From Haloglomus irregulare (GTDB lineage: Archaea; Halobacteriota; Halobacteria; Halobacteriales; Haloarculaceae): 64,000 nt of DNA. The stretch is from assembly GCF_007421925.1 (NCBI RefSeq), contig NZ_QMDX01000001.1:270629-334628 (forward strand). Direction: 5' to 3'. Position 1 is the stretch's first letter, and every line of letters begins with the position of its first letter. This document shows, one piece after another, positions 54,462 to 62,635 of the stretch. The position numbers and the translations under genes are program-made. The notes beneath the pieces are model-generated. The model was not told where the DNA came from, did not search any database, and saw only the letters and a list, made by a program, of their open reading frames with translations.

Positions 54462-55211
54462 TCAGTCCAGGTCGCCGCTCCGGATGGCGTCCTCGGCGGT
54501 CCCGAGCGCCGTCTCGGGATCGAACCCGTCGATGACGTCGCGCAGCGCCGTCTCGGGGGCGTCGCGCAGGTCCCGGGCGTGCTCGGTGATGTTCGGGATC
54601 GCCCGGATGACGTTGTCCACGATGGGAACGCTCGCGGACTGCGCCGAGCGCGAGAGCGGGTTCAGGTCGATGACGAGCTCCGTCTTCCCCATCGCGGCCA
54701 GCGCCTCGGCGCGGTCGCCGTCCTCCAGCGGGACGAGTACGACGTCGGCGCTCCCGATGCCGTCGGCGTCGACCGTCGCGCGCTCGTGGTCCAGTCCGGG
54801 GATGCGGCCGTCGGCGGACAGGCCGAGCACCGCCTCGGCGCCGTGCTCGCGGAGGTGGTCGGCGATGCGCTCCATCCGTTCCGCCGTGCGATTGAACAGG
54901 TTCACCTCGATGTCGGCGCCGGTCGCGTCGGCGAGTTCGACCACCTCGCCCGGACAGAGCGCGGCCACGTTGCCGTTCACCGAGACGACAGCCTGGTCCG
55001 CGAGGCGGAAGTGGGCGGCGGCGACACGGGCCGCCTCGTCGGCCGAGGGGATGGTGCGCTCGCCGAGGAGGTAGTCGTAGGCCTCCCCCCGGCCCTGGGC
55101 GATGAGGCCCTGTTTCGAGGTGATCCCCTTCTCGACGCCCGCCTCGATGCGGTGGCGGGTCAGCAGCGACTCGTACCGGGGGTGGCTCTCCGGCACGTCG
55201 ACCTCCGTCAT
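54462..55211 (-). CDS. 4-phosphopantoate-beta-alanine ligase (phosphopantothenate synthetase)
   Basis: A 249-residue archaeal CoA-pathway enzyme that joins phosphopantoate and beta-alanine using ATP. It begins VPESHPRYESLLTRHRIEAGVEKGITSKQGLIAQGRGEAYDYLLGE, the family's signature. VSVNGNVAALCPGEVVELA and NLFNRTAERMERIADHL follow, then ELVIDLNPLSRSA and VDNVIRAIPNI. The ATG at 55211 lies about 25 bp after a CCTTTTTACC TATA element, so the transcript is leaderless. PanE is encoded 16 kb away. Confidence 0.94.
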   Translation of the reverse strand: MTEVDVPESHPRYESLLTRHRIEAGVEKGITSKQGLIAQGRGEAYDYLLGERTIPSADEAARVAAAHFRLADQAVVSVNGNVAALCPGEVVELADATGADIEVNLFNRTAERMERIADHLREHGAEAVLGLSADGRIPGLDHERATVDADGIGSADVVLVPLEDGDRAEALAAMGKTELVIDLNPLSRSAQSASVPIVDNVIRAIPNITEHARDLRDAPETALRDVIDGFDPETALGTAEDAIRSGDLD

Positions 55212-55604
55212 GGGCGCCGATGGGTGACGGGGGGTAAAAAGGCGTGCGTCGTGCGGCCAAGCGCCGATCCGCACCGAGTCGGTGGCCCGGAGGGGCGGCG
55301 AAACGGTATCACTGTAACTACCGTTGTCCCGTTGTTCCTTCAGACGTTCGGACGATATCGGCGGTTCGTTCGAGTTGTTCGGGGCGTTCGAGTGGAATCA
55401 GGGTCGGTCGCCGACCAGCCACGTCCGAGCGCACGCCCGGGGACGACACCGGCGGGTCGCCAACCGGGGTCGCGGGCGGCTGCTGGACCGTCCCGGTCCC
55501 CCCGAACTCCGCGCCGGGCGGCGGCGCCGGCGCGACAGACGTGCGTCTGACGGGGTGTGGATGTCTGACGCATGTTTAAGAGGTGGCAGGGACCGAATGG
55601 GTGT
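55212..55604. other. Divergent intergenic region
   Basis: Holds the TATA element of the phosphopantoate ligase at about 55231-55240 and that of the coiled-coil gene (TGTTTAAG at 55573-55580). An AT-richer core at 55300-55385 carries no readable frame. CAGACG/CGTCTG at 55536-55549 is a short inverted repeat close to the second promoter. Confidence 0.45.
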
Positions 55605-55910
55605 ATGACCGGCAACCGGGTCGAGGAACTCGAGGCGAAAGTGCGCTCCCTGGAAGCGACCGTCGACGGCCTGACGGACGAACTGGTCGAGTGCAAGGAG
55701 CGCATCCAGCATCTGGAGGCCGAGGTCGAGCCCGAGCCCTCGGGCAGCGACATCATGGCCCCGGAGCCGACCGGCAGTCAGCCGGGAATGGGCGAGGAGG
55801 CGCCCCAGGAGAAGGTCGACGAGGCGGTCGAATCAGCCGACGAGGCTAAGAACGAGGCGAGCGACGGAACCGACGAGGACTCCGCGTCGGACGACATCAT
55901 CGTCGCCTGA
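55605..55910 (+). CDS. Acidic coiled-coil protein upstream of smc (DUF7518-like)
   Basis: A 101-residue protein. Residues 1-45 are a heptad coiled coil (NRVEELEAKVRSLEATVDGL, then TDELVECKERIQHLEAEV). The remainder is acidic and disordered, ending DDIIVA. I recall the family as DUF7518, found next to smc in haloarchaea. It lies 22 bp upstream of smc on the same strand, so a role as an accessory of the SMC complex is plausible. A TGTTTAAG TATA lies about 28 bp before the ATG, and it probably drives the whole smc operon. Confidence 0.75.
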   Translation: MTGNRVEELEAKVRSLEATVDGLTDELVECKERIQHLEAEVEPEPSGSDIMAPEPTGSQPGMGEEAPQEKVDEAVESADEAKNEASDGTDEDSASDDIIVA

Positions 55911-55932
55911 ACGCGGGGCACGAGCGCCCCAC

Positions 55933-58900
55933 ATGCATATCAAAGAGCTCGTACTGGACGACTTCAAGAGCTTCGGCCGGAAGACGCGCATCCCGTTCTA
56001 CCGGGACTTCACCACCATCAGCGGCCCGAACGGCTCGGGCAAGTCGAACATCATCGACGCCGTCCTGTTCGCCCTGGGACTCGCCCGGACCTCGGGCATC
56101 CGCGCCGACAAGCTCACCGACCTCATCTACAACCCCGGCCACGAGGGCGAGTCCGACGACTTCGACGGTGAGCGGGAGGCCAGCGTGGAGGTCATCCTCG
56201 ACAACAGGGACGACACGCTGGACCGCTCGCAGGTCGTCTCCGCCGCGGGCACCGAGGACGTCGGCGATGTCGCGGAGATCGCCATCCGCCGGCGAGTGAA
56301 GCAGACCGACGAGGAGACCTACTACTCCTACTACTACCTGAACGGCCGCTCGGTCAACCTCTCGGACATCCAGGACCTGCTCGCGCAGGCCGGGGTCACC
56401 CCGGAGGGGTACAACGTCGTGATGCAGGGCGACGTGACCGAGATCATCACGATGACCGCGGGCCGGCGCCGCGAGATCATCGACGAGATCGCCGGGGTCG
56501 CCGAGTTCGACGCGAAGAAGGCCGACGCCTTCGAGGAGCTGGAGACCGTCGAGGACCGCGTCGAGGAGGCCGACCTCCGCATCGAGGAGAAGCGAAAGCG
56601 GCTCGACGAGCTCGAGGACGAGCGCGAGACCGCGATCCAGTACCGCGACCTGAAGCGGGAGAAGGCCGAGTACGAGGGCTACCTGAAGGCCGCGGAGCTG
56701 GAGACCAAGCGGACGGAGCTGGCGGAGACCCGCGAGGCCATCACGGGGGCCGAGGCGGAGCTCGAGACGCTCCGCGAGGAGCTGGACAGCCGCCAGGGGA
56801 AGGTCACCCGTCTGGAGGACGAGCTCGCGGAGCTGAACCGCGAGATCGAGCGGAAGGGTGAGGACGAGCAGCTCGCCATCAAGCGGGAGATGGAGGAGAT
56901 CAAGGGTGAGATATCCCGGCTCCAGGACAGGATCGGGAACGCCGAGGAGCGCATCGAGGCCGCCGAGAACGAGCGCCGGCAGGCGTTCGTGCAGATCGAC
57001 CGGAAGAACGAGGAGGTCGAGGACCTCGAGGAGGAGATCCGCCGGCTGAAGGTCCAGAAGTCCTCGCTGAAGGCCGACAAGGTCGAGAAGCGCGAGGCGC
57101 TCGACGAGGTCGAGGCCGAGATCGAGGCCATCGACACGGAGTACGACGAGCTTCGCGACGAGCTGGCCGAGCGACGCGCCGAGCTGGACGGGCTCAAGGA
57201 CGAGAAGAACGAGCTCCAGCGCGAGCAGGACCGGCTGACCGACGAGGCGCGCCGGCGCTCGAACGAGGAGCGCGAGAAGCGCGAGGCCATCGAGGCCGCC
57301 GAGGCCGAGCTGCCGGAACTCCGGGCCGAACTGTCGGACCTGGAGGACGAGCGCGAGAAGGCCGGGCGGAACCGCGAGACCATCACGGAGGTCGTCGAGG
57401 ACCTGAAGCAGGAGAAGCGGTCGCTCGGCGACGACCTCGACGAGGTCGAGGACGCGCTGAAGGCAAAGCAGTCCGAGTACGCGGAGCTCGAGGCCAACGC
57501 GGGCCAGGACGGCGAGGAGTCGTACGGCCGGGCCGTGACGACGGTACTCAACGCCGACCGCGAGGGCGTCCACGGGACCGTCGGCCAGCTGGGCGGCGTC
57601 CCCGGCGAGTACGCGACCGCCTGCGAGACCGCCGCCGGCGGGCGGCTGGCCCACGTCGTCGTCGACGACGACGGGGTCGGCCAGTCCTGCATCGAGTACC
57701 TGAAATCCCGCGGCGCCGGCCGGGCGACCTTCCTCCCGCTGAACCAGATGGACCGGCGTGGGCTGCCGAGCGCCCCGGACCTGCCGGGTGTGGTCGATTT
57801 CGCGTACAACCTCGTCGACTTCGACCCGACCTACGCCGGCGTCCTCTCGTACGTGCTGGGCGACACGCTCGTCGTCGAGGATATGGGGACCGCCCGCGAC
57901 CTGATGGGGGACTACCGCATCGTCACGCTGGACGGCGAGCTGGTCGAGAAGAGCGGGGCGATGACGGGCGGCTCCTCGTCGGGGTCGCGCTACTCGTTCA
58001 CCAAGAGCGGGAAGGGCCGCATCGAGCGGGTCGCCGAGCGCATCAACGAGCTGGAGGACCAGCGCCGGGAGCTCCGCGAGGGGATCCGCGACGTGGAGGA
58101 CCGGCTGGAGGACGCTCGCGACCGGCAGTCCAACGCGACCGAGCAGGTCCGCGACGTCGAGAGCGAGATCGACCGCGTCGAGGGCGAGATCGCCGACACC
58201 GAGGCGCGTATCGAGGGACTGGAGGACGAGCTGGACGGGATCGAGGCCCAGCGCGAGGAGGTCTCCGCCGAGATGGACGATATCGAGGGGCGGATCGCGG
58301 CGAAGACGGAGGCCATCGAGTCGGTCGAAGCCGACATCGCGGCGCTGGAGGCGGAGCTGGAGGCCTCGGAGATCGCCGAGCTGAACGCCGAGGCCGACGA
58401 ACTCCGCGAGGCGATCGACGACCTCGACGACCGGATGGACGATATCGACGGCGAGCTGAACGAGCTCGGCCTGGAGAAGCAGTACGCCGAGAGCGATATC
58501 GACGATCTCCACGATACCATCGAGACGGCACAGAACCGGAAGGCCGAGGCCGAGGCCGCCGTCGAGGAGCTGGAGGCCGAGGTCGACGAACAGGAGGACC
58601 TGCTCGCCGAGAAGGAGGCGGCCGTCGAGGAGCTGGAGGCGGAGCTGGCGGAGCTGAAGGGCGAGCGCGAGGACCTGAAGGACGACCTCCGGGCGGCCCG
58701 ACAGGCGCGTGACGAGCAGAAGGACGCCGTCGCCGGGGTCGAGTCCGAGTGCTCGGAGCTGGAGTCCGAGGCCGAGCGGCTGGCATGGGAGGTCGAGGAG
58801 CTGGAGGGCGAGGTCGGCGACTACGACCCGGAGGAGATCCCCGACCACGGGTTCGTCAAGGGGCAGATCACGAAGCTGGAGAACCGGATGACGGAGCTGG

Positions 58901-59532
58901 AGCCGGTCAACATGCGGGCCATCGACCAGTACGAGACCGTCGAGGACGACCTCGGGGACCTGCAGGAGAAGCGCGAGGTCCTGCAGGAGGAGGCCGACGG
59001 CATCCGCGAGCGCATCGAGGGCTACGAGGAGCGCAAGCGCGAGGTGTTCATGGAGGCCTACGAGGGCATCGACGAGCATTTCCAGCGCATCTTCGCGAAG
59101 CTCTCGGACGGCTCCGGGGAGCTCCACCTGGAGGACGAGGCCGACCCGTTCGACGGCGGGCTGACGATGAAGGCACAGCCGCGTGACAAGCCGGTCCAGC
59201 GGCTGGCCGCGATGAGCGGCGGCGAGAAGTCGCTGACCGCGCTCGCCTTTATATTCGCCATCCAGCGGTACAACCCGGCGCCGTTCTACGCACTGGACGA
59301 GGTGGACGCCTTCCTCGACGCGGCCAACGCCGAGATGGTCGGCGAGATGGTCGACGAACTGGCCGGCGAGGCCCAGTTCGTCGTCGTCTCCCACCGGGCC
59401 GCGCTGCTGGAGCGCTCCGAGCGCGCCATCGGCGTGATGATGCAGGACGACAACGTCTCCGCCGTCACGGGAATCGACCTCTCCGAGGAGGGTCCCGACG
59501 CCGACGGCGACGAGGTGGTCGCGGATGACTGA
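55933..59532 (+). CDS. smc: Chromosome segregation protein SMC
   Basis: A 1199-residue SMC ATPase, which organises chromosomes. The N-terminal head has MHIKELVLDDFKSFGRKT and Walker A SGPNGSGKSNIIDAV (33-47). Two long coiled-coil arms, rich in Glu/Leu/Arg heptads, flank the hinge at about 520-650 (GRAVTTVLNADREGVHGTVG...FLPLNQMDRRGLP). The C-terminal head has the signature LAAMSGGEKSLTALAF and Walker B FYALDEVDAFLDAANAE. Its stop overlaps the scpA start by 8 bp. Length and domain order are standard for archaea. Confidence 0.96.
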   Translation: MHIKELVLDDFKSFGRKTRIPFYRDFTTISGPNGSGKSNIIDAVLFALGLARTSGIRADKLTDLIYNPGHEGESDDFDGEREASVEVILDNRDDTLDRSQVVSAAGTEDVGDVAEIAIRRRVKQTDEETYYSYYYLNGRSVNLSDIQDLLAQAGVTPEGYNVVMQGDVTEIITMTAGRRREIIDEIAGVAEFDAKKADAFEELETVEDRVEEADLRIEEKRKRLDELEDERETAIQYRDLKREKAEYEGYLKAAELETKRTELAETREAITGAEAELETLREELDSRQGKVTRLEDELAELNREIERKGEDEQLAIKREMEEIKGEISRLQDRIGNAEERIEAAENERRQAFVQIDRKNEEVEDLEEEIRRLKVQKSSLKADKVEKREALDEVEAEIEAIDTEYDELRDELAERRAELDGLKDEKNELQREQDRLTDEARRRSNEEREKREAIEAAEAELPELRAELSDLEDEREKAGRNRETITEVVEDLKQEKRSLGDDLDEVEDALKAKQSEYAELEANAGQDGEESYGRAVTTVLNADREGVHGTVGQLGGVPGEYATACETAAGGRLAHVVVDDDGVGQSCIEYLKSRGAGRATFLPLNQMDRRGLPSAPDLPGVVDFAYNLVDFDPTYAGVLSYVLGDTLVVEDMGTARDLMGDYRIVTLDGELVEKSGAMTGGSSSGSRYSFTKSGKGRIERVAERINELEDQRRELREGIRDVEDRLEDARDRQSNATEQVRDVESEIDRVEGEIADTEARIEGLEDELDGIEAQREEVSAEMDDIEGRIAAKTEAIESVEADIAALEAELEASEIAELNAEADELREAIDDLDDRMDDIDGELNELGLEKQYAESDIDDLHDTIETAQNRKAEAEAAVEELEAEVDEQEDLLAEKEAAVEELEAELAELKGEREDLKDDLRAARQARDEQKDAVAGVESECSELESEAERLAWEVEELEGEVGDYDPEEIPDHGFVKGQITKLENRMTELEPVNMRAIDQYETVEDDLGDLQEKREVLQEEADGIRERIEGYEERKREVFMEAYEGIDEHFQRIFAKLSDGSGELHLEDEADPFDGGLTMKAQPRDKPVQRLAAMSGGEKSLTALAFIFAIQRYNPAPFYALDEVDAFLDAANAEMVGEMVDELAGEAQFVVVSHRAALLERSERAIGVMMQDDNVSAVTGIDLSEEGPDADGDEVVADD

Positions 59533-60568
59533 GGACGATATCCCGCTGGACATCACGGGCCACGACGACCGGGCGCACCCGGACGGGGAGGATGACGACC
59601 CCGGGGCGGAGGCGGACACCGGGGTGTCGAGGGGCGAGCCGTCGGTCGAGACGCCCGGGGTGGGTCCCGAGGACGACGCGGCGGGGACCGGGACGGGCCT
59701 CGGCGGCTTCTCGGTGGCCGACGAGGTCGACGCGGTCGCGGAGAGCGACGTCGATGTCGACGACGACGGCGTCGAGCCGGTCGAGCTGCTGGTGCGGCTG
59801 GCCGACGAGAGCCGCATCGACCCCTGGGACATCGACATCGTCACCGTCACCGACGCGTTCCTCGACGAGCTGGACGACGCCGACATCCGCACGGGCGGGC
59901 GGGCGCTGTTCTACGCGAGCGTACTCCTGCGGATGAAGAGCGACGCGATGCTGGCCGACGACGAGGACGAGGCGTGGGCCGACGAGCGCGAGCCCTGGGA
60001 GGTCGCCTGGGAGGGCGGGACGGCCGGCGACCCGATGGACGACGAGCCGGCGGTCGACCCCATCGACGGGCTGGAGCAGGAGATGGAGCGCCGGCTCGAC
60101 CGGCGCAACGCACGGGGGATGCCTCGGACACTGGACGAACTGGTCCGGGAGCTCCGCGAGCGTGAACGGGACTCCTGGTGGAAGGAGTCGCGCAGCTACG
60201 ACACCAGCGACTCCCCCGGCGGCTACGCCCGCGGCACCCAGACCCTGGACTACCGCGCCGGCGACGACGTCCGGATGGACGACGAACCCACGGTCGAGGA
60301 CGTGACCGGCACCGCCCACGACGAGCAGATGGAGGACGTCATCACGGACGTCTACACGGCGCTACGCGAGCGGTACGACGGGGGACGCGCGGAGGTGCTG
60401 TTCGCCGAGGTGGACGCCGCCGGCGGCAGCCGCGTGCAGACGTTCCTCGGACTGCTCTTTCTCGCACACCGCGGGCAGATCCGGCTCGAACAGGACGAGA
60501 CGTTCGGCGACCTCTGGGTGCAGGACCCCGCCGCCGTGGAGGGGAGCGAGGAGGCCGTCGCGGATTAG
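59525..60568 (+). CDS. scpA: Segregation and condensation protein A (kleisin)
   Basis: A 347-residue kleisin, the bridge between the two SMC heads. After an acidic disordered 80-residue N-terminus comes the SMC-neck helix region (PVELLVRLADESRIDPWDIDIVTVTDAFLDEL, then RALFYASVLLRMKSDAML). The C-terminal winged helix has VLFAEVDAAGGSRVQTFLGLLFLAHRGQIRLEQDETFGDLWVQ. It overlaps smc. No ScpB gene follows. The acidic N-terminus is longer than in bacteria, typical of halophile proteins. Confidence 0.92.
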   Translation: MTEDDIPLDITGHDDRAHPDGEDDDPGAEADTGVSRGEPSVETPGVGPEDDAAGTGTGLGGFSVADEVDAVAESDVDVDDDGVEPVELLVRLADESRIDPWDIDIVTVTDAFLDELDDADIRTGGRALFYASVLLRMKSDAMLADDEDEAWADEREPWEVAWEGGTAGDPMDDEPAVDPIDGLEQEMERRLDRRNARGMPRTLDELVRELRERERDSWWKESRSYDTSDSPGGYARGTQTLDYRAGDDVRMDDEPTVEDVTGTAHDEQMEDVITDVYTALRERYDGGRAEVLFAEVDAAGGSRVQTFLGLLFLAHRGQIRLEQDETFGDLWVQDPAAVEGSEEAVAD

Positions 60569-61470
60569 AGCCGCCAGTCCCGCTCCCCGGTCGCGTCGAC
60601 CGTCGCCGCCAGCGCGTGCAGGACCGGGAGCACGCTACTCACACCGCTTGCGAACGCAGCGAACGTCTCCCGGAGGTCCTCGAGCGCGTCGTCCGGGTCG
60701 TCGACGCCGGCCGCGGCGAGCGTCCCGGCCGTCACGGTGAACGGTGCCGGTGGGCGGTCGAGGAGCCCGTCCACCGTCCCGTCCGCGGCCGCCTCGGCCG
60801 CCGCGAAGCCCGCCGACGAGTCGCCGGCCGCCGCGCGGAGCGGTTCGAGATCGGCCCACACCCGCTCCAGATACGACGGCCACTGTGCGGCACAGCGGTA
60901 GATGGAGGGGAGGAACTCGGTACCGTGGTACGCGTCGATGTCGGCGACGGTCTCGGGCGCGGCGTCCCGTGCGGCGTCGCTGTCGAGGACCGTCACCCGG
61001 GCGCCGCGGTCGGCGTCGAGCCACGCCGGCGCGGGCGCGGTCGCGGCGTGCCCCCCGCGCGGGGCGTCGAACGACCCGGAGCACGCCCGGTCACAGACCG
61101 CGAACAGCGCGGCCAGCCGCGGCGCGACGGTATCGAACGTCGCCAGCTGGCCCCGGAGCGTCGCGAACGCCGACGGTGAGAGGCCCACATCGCCGGGGTC
61201 GTACGTCGGGAGGCCGGGCCCTTCGGCCGTCCCCTCCAGCGCGTCGAGCACGCGGTCGCGGTACCGCACGGAGAAGTCGGCGAACGCGCGGGTCTCGAAG
61301 GTCGGCTTCACCGCCGCCCAGAGATGCCGCGCCGCGAGCGGCCGGTTCGCGACCAGCGCCCGCCAGATGCTGTTGACGATGGGTGCCCGGAACGTCGCCA
61401 TCACGTCCTGGTAGAGCCCGCGACGCCAGCCGGTCGCGTCGGCGAGGTGGAGCTGCTCGGTCAGGTCCAT
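60565..61470 (-). CDS. DehI-family (2-haloacid dehalogenase-like) protein
   Basis: A 301-residue helical protein of the DehI type as I recognise it from haloarchaeal genomes. DehI itself hydrolyses both D- and L-2-haloacids and is built of two similar halves; the pattern FRAPIVNSIWRALVANRPLAARHLWAAVKPTFET in the first half is characteristic. The second half has FLPSIYRCAAQWPSYLERVW. Whether this protein dehalogenates anything is unproven; catalytic Asp/Asn cannot be aligned with certainty from here. It is convergent with scpA and overlaps it by 4 bp at the 3' end. Confidence 0.72.
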   Translation of the reverse strand: MDLTEQLHLADATGWRRGLYQDVMATFRAPIVNSIWRALVANRPLAARHLWAAVKPTFETRAFADFSVRYRDRVLDALEGTAEGPGLPTYDPGDVGLSPSAFATLRGQLATFDTVAPRLAALFAVCDRACSGSFDAPRGGHAATAPAPAWLDADRGARVTVLDSDAARDAAPETVADIDAYHGTEFLPSIYRCAAQWPSYLERVWADLEPLRAAAGDSSAGFAAAEAAADGTVDGLLDRPPAPFTVTAGTLAAAGVDDPDDALEDLRETFAAFASGVSSVLPVLHALAATVDATGERDWRL

Positions 61471-61657
61471 GTCCGGTCCCCGGGGCGGTGGGGCTTAGTG
61501 GTTGGTCCCGTCCACGCCGGGCGGGTCGGTCACGGAACGCCCGTCGGGTGGTCCGGGGGACACCGGGACCGCGTTTACCGGGAGTTCGAACGCGTTATCG
61601 CCGCCATATCCGTCATATTTCGCCGATACATCGGATATCCCGGCAGGAGCGGTGCCG

Positions 61658-62512
61658 CTACTGCGTGTCGAGGTACTCCCCGGCCAGCAGTTCCAGCGGC
61701 TCCCGCGTCCCTGCAGGGATGGCCTCGACGGGCGTGGTGATGGCGCCCGCGAGTGCCGACCCGCAGTCGCAGTCGCGCTCGGCGGGCAGGTCGCGGATGG
61801 CCCGCTCGAGGACGGCGTTGATGGCGCCCTCGTTCGCCGCGGCGTTTGCCTGGACCTCCGCCAGGGTGACCGACTCGTCGCGCCAGACGTCGTAGTCGGT
61901 GATGCCGGTCAGCGGGACGTAGCAGAGTTCGGCCTCGCGGGCGAGGTTCGCCTCCGGGACGGTGGTCATCCCGATGACGTCCCAGTCGTTGGCGCGGTAG
62001 AACTCGCTCTCGGCGCGGGTTGAGAACTGCGGCCCCTCGATACAGACGTAGGTCCCATCCTCGACGAGGTCGGCGTCGGTCGCGTCGCCGCAGGCCACGA
62101 GGTGCTCGCGCATATGTGGGCAGTACGGCTCGGCCATGGAGAGGTGGGCGACGACGCCGTCGCCGAAGAAGCTCATCGGCCGGTGTTTCGTGCGGTCGAA
62201 GTACTGGTCCGGGACGACCAGCGTCCGCGGCGGCAGGTCCTCGCGGAGGCTGCCGACGGCGTTCGTCGCGAACACGCGGTCGACGCCGACCTGTTTCAGC
62301 GCGTGGACGTTCGCCCGGTAGGGGAGGTCCGTCGGCGACAGCTCGTGGTTGCGGCCGTGCCGCGGGAGAAAGACGACCTCCTCGCCGGCCAGTTCGCCGA
62401 CCGTCAGCGTCCCGCTCGGCTCACCGAAGGGCGTCTCGACGTACCGTGTCGCCTCGTTCTCGAGGTCGAGTGCCTCGTACACCCCGCTGCCGCCGATGAT
62501 TCCCACGGTCAT
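61658..62512 (-). CDS. mtnP: S-methyl-5'-thioadenosine phosphorylase
   Basis: A 284-residue purine nucleoside phosphorylase-family enzyme that splits methylthioadenosine to adenine and methylthioribose phosphate. The phosphate-binding start is TVGIIGGSGVYEA; FLPRHGRNHELSPTDLPYRANVHALKQVG and ATNAVGSL follow, then YVCIEGPQFSTRAESEFYR and GMTTVPEANLAREAELCY. The last segment bears the base-binding Asp in TGITDYDVW. It salvages adenine and methionine sulfur. A related deoxyadenosine activity in archaea is possible. Confidence 0.93.
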   Translation of the reverse strand: MTVGIIGGSGVYEALDLENEATRYVETPFGEPSGTLTVGELAGEEVVFLPRHGRNHELSPTDLPYRANVHALKQVGVDRVFATNAVGSLREDLPPRTLVVPDQYFDRTKHRPMSFFGDGVVAHLSMAEPYCPHMREHLVACGDATDADLVEDGTYVCIEGPQFSTRAESEFYRANDWDVIGMTTVPEANLAREAELCYVPLTGITDYDVWRDESVTLAEVQANAAANEGAINAVLERAIRDLPAERDCDCGSALAGAITTPVEAIPAGTREPLELLAGEYLDTQ

Positions 62513-62635
62513 ACCGGGACACGCGGCGGGGTGCCACTTGAGTTCCCGTGTCCGCGGGGTGGCTCGTGCCGGGGCCGCGCCGGCGCCCCGACCGGGTAGT
62601 CACGCTCTTGTCCCTCGACACGAAAGGTTACGGTA

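Noticed and set aside
55897-59892. Open frame of 1331 codons opposite smc
   Set aside because: It mirrors the coiled-coil codons of smc; Leu/Val/Asp-rich shadow frames are usual in GC-rich haloarchaeal DNA.
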